A stretch of DNA of 10,657 nt from Desulfobulbaceae bacterium (GTDB lineage: Bacteria; Desulfobacterota; Desulfobulbia; Desulfobulbales; Desulfurivibrionaceae): contig DOZO01000044.1 of assembly GCA_003517965.1 (NCBI GenBank), forward strand, positions 498 through 11,154, read 5' to 3'. Positions within the stretch are counted from its first letter, which is position 1. Each line of letters opens with the position of its first letter. Positions 7,300-10,657 of the stretch are shown here, piece after piece. The notes below the pieces were generated by a model. That model did no database searches. It saw only the letters and a list, made by a program, of their open reading frames with translations, and had not been told where the DNA came from. The position numbers were made by a program, and so were the translations under genes.

Positions 7300-7381
7300 T
7301 GGCAACTCATTGTTTTCATTGATTTTTCTCGTTATCTTTCCTGTTCAAGCGAAACTTATGCCCTCTGAGTGTAAAAGAGGC

Positions 7382-7410
7382 CATATACTCATAGGATATA
7401 TATATTGCAA
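7382..7410 (-). promoter_or_regulatory. Possible sigma-70 promoter for the c-di-GMP enzyme gene
   Basis: On the - strand, TTGCAA (7410-7405) is followed after 17 bases by TATATG (7387-7382). Each hexamer matches 4 of 6 consensus bases with ideal spacing, in the most AT-rich part of the window. It would give a leader of roughly 100 bases before the ATG at 7276. The rest of the 7277-7447 gap holds only the G10 tract and short imperfect inverted repeats. The call rests on pattern only. Confidence 0.35.
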
Positions 7411-7447
7411 GGGAAAGATTTTGCGGAGGTGTTGTTTTCCTCACAGA

Positions 7448-8134
7448 TTAAAGCATTTGCAGCGAGCCCTGGTGCATTCTGAGGCGCCGCGGCGTATGAC
7501 TGGCGAGTTCCGTATTGTGAGTTACCATGACGAAGGTAATGCCTATTGTCTGGTTCATGGATTTGAAAAAGTTGATCATCTCCTGCTCGGTATCTTCATC
7601 CAGATCACCGGTCGGCTCGTCCGCCAGGATCAGAGCCGGATTGTTCATGAATGATCGGGCGATGGCTACACGCCGCTGTTGACCTCCGGAGAGCTGGCAG
7701 GGAAAGGCGTTGATCTTGTCGAGCAGGCCGACAGAGCGCAGCAATTCAGCCGCCTTGTCATCGAGTTTTGCCGCGTCTGTTCGCTCAGAGCCTGGCACAA
7801 ACATGGTAGGCAGAAGCAAGTTCTCTTTGACCGTCAGCATTGGCAGAAGGCTGGCGAATTGGAACATGAAGCCGATCTTTTGGCACCGGTATTCGGACAG
7901 GCCGTCACTCCCCATGGCGGACAGGTCCATGTCCTCAAAGGATATCCTGCCTGAGGTCGGGGTGGTTATCCCGCCGATCAGGGAAAGTAGCGTGGTTTTG
8001 CCTGAGCCGGAATGGCCGACGATTGAGATAAAATCGCCGCTCTGGATATCAAGGGAAATATCCTGCACCGCTACCAGGTTGTCTTCGCCGATCTGGTAGG
8101 TTTTTGTGACATTATGAAGGCTGATCTGAGACAC
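7448..8134 (-). CDS. ABC transporter ATP-binding protein, LolD/MacB/FtsE type
   Basis: This 228-residue cytoplasmic ATPase should power the permease encoded just upstream. All nucleotide-binding elements are visible: A-loop Y13, Walker A GHSGSGKT at 40-47, Q-loop Q92 in FMFQFASLLP, signature LSGGQ at 148-152, Walker B LILADEP at 168-174 with catalytic E173, D-loop GDLD at 176-179, and H-loop H206. The spacing and the VKENLLLP segment after the Q-loop fit the LolD/MacB/FtsE group, which works by mechanotransmission rather than classical transmembrane transport. The start is GTG at 8134, chosen because AGGAG lies 6 bases upstream and the permease stop is 3 bp away. The substrate cannot be read from an ATPase of this kind. 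No clear terminator follows the TAA. Confidence 0.93.
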   Translation of the reverse strand: MSQISLHNVTKTYQIGEDNLVAVQDISLDIQSGDFISIVGHSGSGKTTLLSLIGGITTPTSGRISFEDMDLSAMGSDGLSEYRCQKIGFMFQFASLLPMLTVKENLLLPTMFVPGSERTDAAKLDDKAAELLRSVGLLDKINAFPCQLSGGQQRRVAIARSFMNNPALILADEPTGDLDEDTEQEMINFFKSMNQTIGITFVMVTHNTELASHTPRRLRMHQGSLQML

Positions 8135-8137
8135 TTG

Positions 8138-9334
8138 TTACTCCTGCTTGATGGCGATAAGTGGTTCCAATTTTTTAAGACGATTAAGCGGCGAAAGCGC
8201 GCCTATAACGCAGATGCCTGTTCCAAAAAGCAGCCCGGCTGCGGCAATAAGCATCCGGCTCAGCAAACCGATATCGATCGGGAGATTTTTCAGGATCGAG
8301 AAATTTTTTGCCAGCAGAACCGACAGGGAGGTGCCGACGATAATGCCAGCTATGCTTCCTATCACCCCCAGAACCAGGACCTCAAAGAGGAACAGCTTGA
8401 CCACATGTCCTTCCTTGGCACCGAGAGCCCGCATGATGCCGACCTCCCGCGTCCGTTCGTTGGCAATGGCCGTGAAAATGGCCCAGACGAGAAACAGGGA
8501 CAGGATGGTTGAGAGGATCATGGTGAAATAAAAGATCTTGCGGATGTCGCTCAGGGCGGACAAGAGGCTCTTGCCGATGTCCTTGCGCATCACCACATCC
8601 ACTTCCACGATGTTGTTTTCTATCTCGGACATGACTTTGTAAGCGTCGGCTCCCTTTTTGATCTTGGCAAAGATCACCGATATCTGGTCCGCTTTAATTT
8701 TTGCATCGCTGTTTTTGATGATATCTTCGATATTGTCGTCGCTGATGAAAATAGCAGTGTCGAGACCGGATCCTGTCTTGTCCAGCACGCCCACCATCTT
8801 GAACGGATTGCCGAACAGCTGCGCCTCCATTTCGACCAAGCCCAGACTGATGTTAAAGGCCGACTCTTCCCCGACGATCGCTTCGCCTTTCTTAAGGTTT
8901 CTGCCAAGCTTATTCTTGAGCCAGGGCTTGACGACAAAGTCCGTTTCCTGATTGAAGGCGACGACCATGCTTTCCGGCACGGAACAGCACATGCCGATCA
9001 GGGAAACCAGATAGGTCTGATGGGAAAGCTTGTCAATCCCGGCCACCTTGCGTACTCGTTCGATGATGGATTTATTCATGTAGAACGAGCGCGCATGGCT
9101 TTCCACCAGAATGTCTTCGGCGGCTCCACGTGCACCCGTGGGTACGATCAGCAGATCGGCACCGAGCCTTTCCGAGGTCAACTGGATACTCGCATTGACC
9201 CGCATTACGAAGGAAAGCGCGAAGATCAGCGAGGCGACCATCAGGGTAAGAGCCGCGACAAGAATGGCGGTGCGCAACGGCCTTCTCCGCAGATTGCGGA
9301 TGGCCAGAGATGAGAGGGTAAATCGCTCTGTCAT
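8138..9334 (-). CDS. FtsX/MacB/LolC-type ABC transporter permease
   Basis: This 398-residue inner-membrane protein has the four-helix layout of the MacB/LolC/FtsX class. TM1 is at about 22-44, a large periplasmic domain covers about 45-265, TM2 is at about 268-290, TM3 at about 315-342 and TM4 at about 361-382. The coupling segment ERTREVGIMRALGAK at 293-307, after TM2, is the hallmark that contacts the ATPase. The periplasmic domain carries an adjacent cysteine pair, C116-C117, in SLIGMCCSVPE, followed by a TDFVVKPWL segment. The protein is separate from its ATPase, so it is not a fused MacB. Only one permease is visible, so a homodimer is likely. No MacA-like adaptor or TolC homologue is in the window. 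The ATG at 9334 has a weak GTGAGAA site. The substrate is unknown; similar separate permeases with Cys pairs occur, as I recall, in metal- or haem-linked clusters of anaerobes. Confidence 0.9.
   Translation of the reverse strand: MTERFTLSSLAIRNLRRRPLRTAILVAALTLMVASLIFALSFVMRVNASIQLTSERLGADLLIVPTGARGAAEDILVESHARSFYMNKSIIERVRKVAGIDKLSHQTYLVSLIGMCCSVPESMVVAFNQETDFVVKPWLKNKLGRNLKKGEAIVGEESAFNISLGLVEMEAQLFGNPFKMVGVLDKTGSGLDTAIFISDDNIEDIIKNSDAKIKADQISVIFAKIKKGADAYKVMSEIENNIVEVDVVMRKDIGKSLLSALSDIRKIFYFTMILSTILSLFLVWAIFTAIANERTREVGIMRALGAKEGHVVKLFLFEVLVLGVIGSIAGIIVGTSLSVLLAKNFSILKNLPIDIGLLSRMLIAAAGLLFGTGICVIGALSPLNRLKKLEPLIAIKQE
8141..8145 (-). promoter_or_regulatory. Ribosome-binding site of the ABC ATPase gene, inside the permease 3' end
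   Basis: AGGAG (- strand, 8145-8141) is formed by the last two codons of the permease gene and lies 6 bases before the GTG at 8134. It supports the GTG start and implies translational coupling of permease and ATPase. Confidence 0.75.
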
Positions 9335-9351
9335 ATCGTTCTCACAGGGTG

Positions 9352-9394
9352 AATAAGAAAACCTTCTCCCCGGCCCATGCCGAAGAGAAGGTTT
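9352..9394 (-). terminator. Intrinsic terminator after the propeller cytochrome gene
   Basis: On the - strand a perfect 10-bp stem pairs AAACCTTCTC (9394-9385) with GAGAAGGTTT (9368-9359). The apical part contains a second small stem (CGGC/GCCG), and the structure is followed by the T-rich tail TCTTATT. It begins 35 bp after the propeller stop and ends only 17 bp before the permease start. The remaining bases of the 95-bp gap (9335-9429) show no convincing promoter. Confidence 0.85.
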
Positions 9395-9429
9395 ATGTTT
9401 ACACCATAAATCAGGCGGAAATCAACCGC

Positions 9430-10590
9430 TTATTTCTTCCAGTTGGCATCCAGGCCGCAGAGGACAGCGTTCTTGTCGCCAATACCCATGTCTTTATGAC
9501 AGGCAAAGCAGGTTGAGGTTGTTTTATTGAGGAGTTTCTTCGCGGCAGCATCGTAGAGCATCACAGTGCCGTCAGTGATCTGCGCTTTATCGCCATCTTT
9601 CATGATCGGCTTGCCGGTCGCATCGCATGCTTCCGTCAAGTTTCGCACGGTCAGCAGGGCAAGCTTGCCGTCCGGGGTGGGCAAGGCGTCATGGTTCTGC
9701 ACACCTTCCGGCATCATCTTCTCATCCACCAGTGCTAAGGTAGCGGCGTCAATGACCCAGAGGCGGTCGCCGGCTGACTGATAGATCAATTTTCCGTCGG
9801 CGGAGAAGGATTCACGGAAGGTGATAGTCTTGCCCGGCGCGCCCTTCAGGGTGGCGCGCTTGATTTCCTTGAACTTGCCGCCTTCGAGGGCAGCCATGTC
9901 AACCAGCACGAAATCGATGTCGCCGGTGCCCTTGCCTTCCTTGGTCAGGTTCAGGGCAAGCAGCAAGGTCTTGTTGTCGGGAGAGTTGGTGCCGTGCAGG
10001 AACTGGTAGCTTCCCTTTGCATAGCCAAGGTCGCTCACGAATACCCGATGTTTCTTTTCCAGGGTCGCTTTGTCAAACACATCGACATAGGCTTCCGTTC
10101 CCATGAACAGGGGCATGTAGTATTTCGTGCTCTGGCCGGAGGCGCAATAGAGCGGCATTTTCGCAGGCCCGCCCATGGCGCGCGGATCCGGATCCATGGC
10201 TACGTCCTTGATAACCTTGCCGGTCTTGAGGTCTGACTTGCCGACATGCTGCTTGCCATTCGGGTCAAGCTGGTAGGTGGACCAGAAAATGGTGTTACGG
10301 TCATTTGCATCGATCCGGGCGTCGTGGGTCTTGTGAGTCTTCGTGTTACCAATGTCGAGTTTGTCAAGGCTGTTGATTTTTACCGGTACGGCTTCATTGT
10401 TTGCATCGAGAGTGACATCAGCCACTGCGAAATGGCCGCCGTGGCCCGCGACATACACGGTGCCGGTGTAGGTCTTGCCGGCTGCAACTGCTGCTGGTGT
10501 CATGCTGTCCGTGGTGAAGCTCAAGTAACTCAAGCCAACAACGGTACCGACGACAAGAGTGTTGCGCCACATGGATTTGGTCAATTGCAT
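9430..10590 (-). CDS. Exported beta-propeller protein with a C-terminal CXXCH haem motif
   Basis: This 386-residue periplasmic protein is a probable electron-transfer or cofactor-binding propeller. The signal peptide has K5/R9, a hydrophobic stretch at about 11-25 and an AVAA|G cleavage site near 37. The rest shows YVTN/WD-like blades with repeated strand-turn units such as SPDNK (203-207), SADGK (263-267), TPDGK (305-309), plus VDVFDKATLE, WVIDAATLA and VMLYDAAAKK. C361-F-A-C364-H365 is a covalent haem-c motif (bases 9496-9510), only 21 residues from the end, too little for a full class I cytochrome domain. Other cysteines are C149, C322 and C378. ATG 10590 is preferred over an in-frame TTG at 10644 because AAGGAGGAG lies 8 bases upstream and the signal peptide begins there. 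It lies upstream of the ABC pair, separated by a terminator. I do not recognise a named family; NirS-like haem d1 or Cu propellers are remote analogues only. Confidence 0.85.
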   Translation of the reverse strand: MQLTKSMWRNTLVVGTVVGLSYLSFTTDSMTPAAVAAGKTYTGTVYVAGHGGHFAVADVTLDANNEAVPVKINSLDKLDIGNTKTHKTHDARIDANDRNTIFWSTYQLDPNGKQHVGKSDLKTGKVIKDVAMDPDPRAMGGPAKMPLYCASGQSTKYYMPLFMGTEAYVDVFDKATLEKKHRVFVSDLGYAKGSYQFLHGTNSPDNKTLLLALNLTKEGKGTGDIDFVLVDMAALEGGKFKEIKRATLKGAPGKTITFRESFSADGKLIYQSAGDRLWVIDAATLALVDEKMMPEGVQNHDALPTPDGKLALLTVRNLTEACDATGKPIMKDGDKAQITDGTVMLYDAAAKKLLNKTTSTCFACHKDMGIGDKNAVLCGLDANWKK

Positions 10591-10596
10591 CGTGTT

Positions 10597-10605
10597 CTCC
10601 TCCTT
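10597..10605 (-). promoter_or_regulatory. Strong ribosome-binding site of the propeller cytochrome gene
   Basis: AAGGAGGAG (- strand, 10605-10597) is a near-perfect Shine-Dalgarno with 8 bases between AGGAGG and the ATG at 10590. It is the strongest site in the window, suggests high expression, and fixes the start at 10590 rather than 10644. Confidence 0.85.
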
Positions 10606-10607
10606 AA

Positions 10608-10641
10608 GAAGTTTCTTCGATTTTTTCTGGCCTGCGCCAGA
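10608..10641 (-). other. Two small hairpins in the propeller gene leader
   Basis: TCTGGC/GCCAGA (10641-10636 with 10631-10626, 4-base loop) and GAAG/CTTC (10618-10615 with 10611-10608) lie 18-51 bases upstream of the ATG on the - strand. They could stabilise the mRNA or be chance. No promoter hexamers are clear in the 67 bases before the window edge. Confidence 0.25.
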
Positions 10642-10657
10642 CAACTGTGGTAATTGT

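Noticed and set aside
7361..7430. Intrinsic terminator after the ABC ATPase
   Set aside because: Only 4-5-bp imperfect stems (for example GAGG/CCTC, CCTCT/AGAGG) with no T-run after them.
7265..7654. 129-codon + strand open frame over the 171-bp gap and the ABC ATPase end
   Set aside because: Most of it is antisense to the ATPase, the rest runs through the G10 and AT-rich gap, and the translation has no coherent features.
9395..9430. TTGATT...TAAACA as a promoter for the permease gene
   Set aside because: The -10 matches only 3 of 6 positions, and the transcript would start inside the terminator stem. Too weak to annotate.
10591..10644. Upstream TTG start adding 18 residues to the propeller protein
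   Set aside because: The extension is charged (Lys-rich), would bury the signal peptide, and is itself the leader carrying the strong AAGGAGGAG site for the ATG at 10590.

Overview
The window looks like chromosomal DNA from an anaerobic or facultatively anaerobic, fairly GC-rich bacterium. A sulfur- or metal-cycling Desulfobacterota lineage such as Desulfobulbales is my best guess. The guess rests on the cobalt-early (anaerobic) B12 genes, the cysteine-bearing tandem PAS domains and the periplasmic haem-type propeller protein. It is inference from gene style, not from a database match.

Region 1 (1-5152, + strand) is a tightly packed cobalamin operon: the 3' two-thirds of cbiD, a fused cbiET, cbiL, cbiF, cbiG and cbiH. 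Every junction in the window either overlaps (8, 4, 4 and 79 bp) or has a 3-bp gap, so this is one transcript. Together the genes cover all the ring C-methylations and the ring contraction from cobalt-factor II to cobalt-precorrin-8: CbiL (C20), CbiH (C17), CbiF (C11), CbiG (acetaldehyde loss), CbiD (C1), CbiT (C15 plus decarboxylation) and CbiE (C5). The CbiJ reductase, the CbiC mutase and the cobaltochelatase are not in the window and must lie elsewhere. The operon promoter, and any B12 riboswitch, would lie upstream of base 1.

Region 2 (5183-7276, - strand, convergent with the B12 operon) encodes a 697-residue soluble c-di-GMP enzyme, PAS-PAS-GGDEF-EAL, with both catalytic sites and the inhibitory I-site apparently intact. 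Its predicted ATG lacks a ribosome-binding site and sits 13 bases downstream of a run of ten G/C pairs. Slippage in that run would change whether upstream starts join the reading frame, so it is either phase-variable or an assembly problem.

Region 3 (7448-9334, - strand) is a two-gene ABC module. An FtsX/MacB/LolC-type four-helix permease is followed 3 bp later by its LolD/MacB-type ATPase, which starts with GTG.

Region 4 (9430-10590, - strand) encodes an exported beta-propeller (YVTN-like) protein that ends in a single CXXCH haem motif. A strong intrinsic terminator lies between it and the permease. There is little room for a separate promoter, so read-through attenuation is plausible and the propeller protein and the ABC pair may form one functional unit. 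This propeller-plus-transporter pair is the least familiar part of the window.

No tRNA, rRNA, CRISPR array, insertion sequence or phage gene is visible. The intergenic gaps are short (30, 171, 95 and 67 bp).
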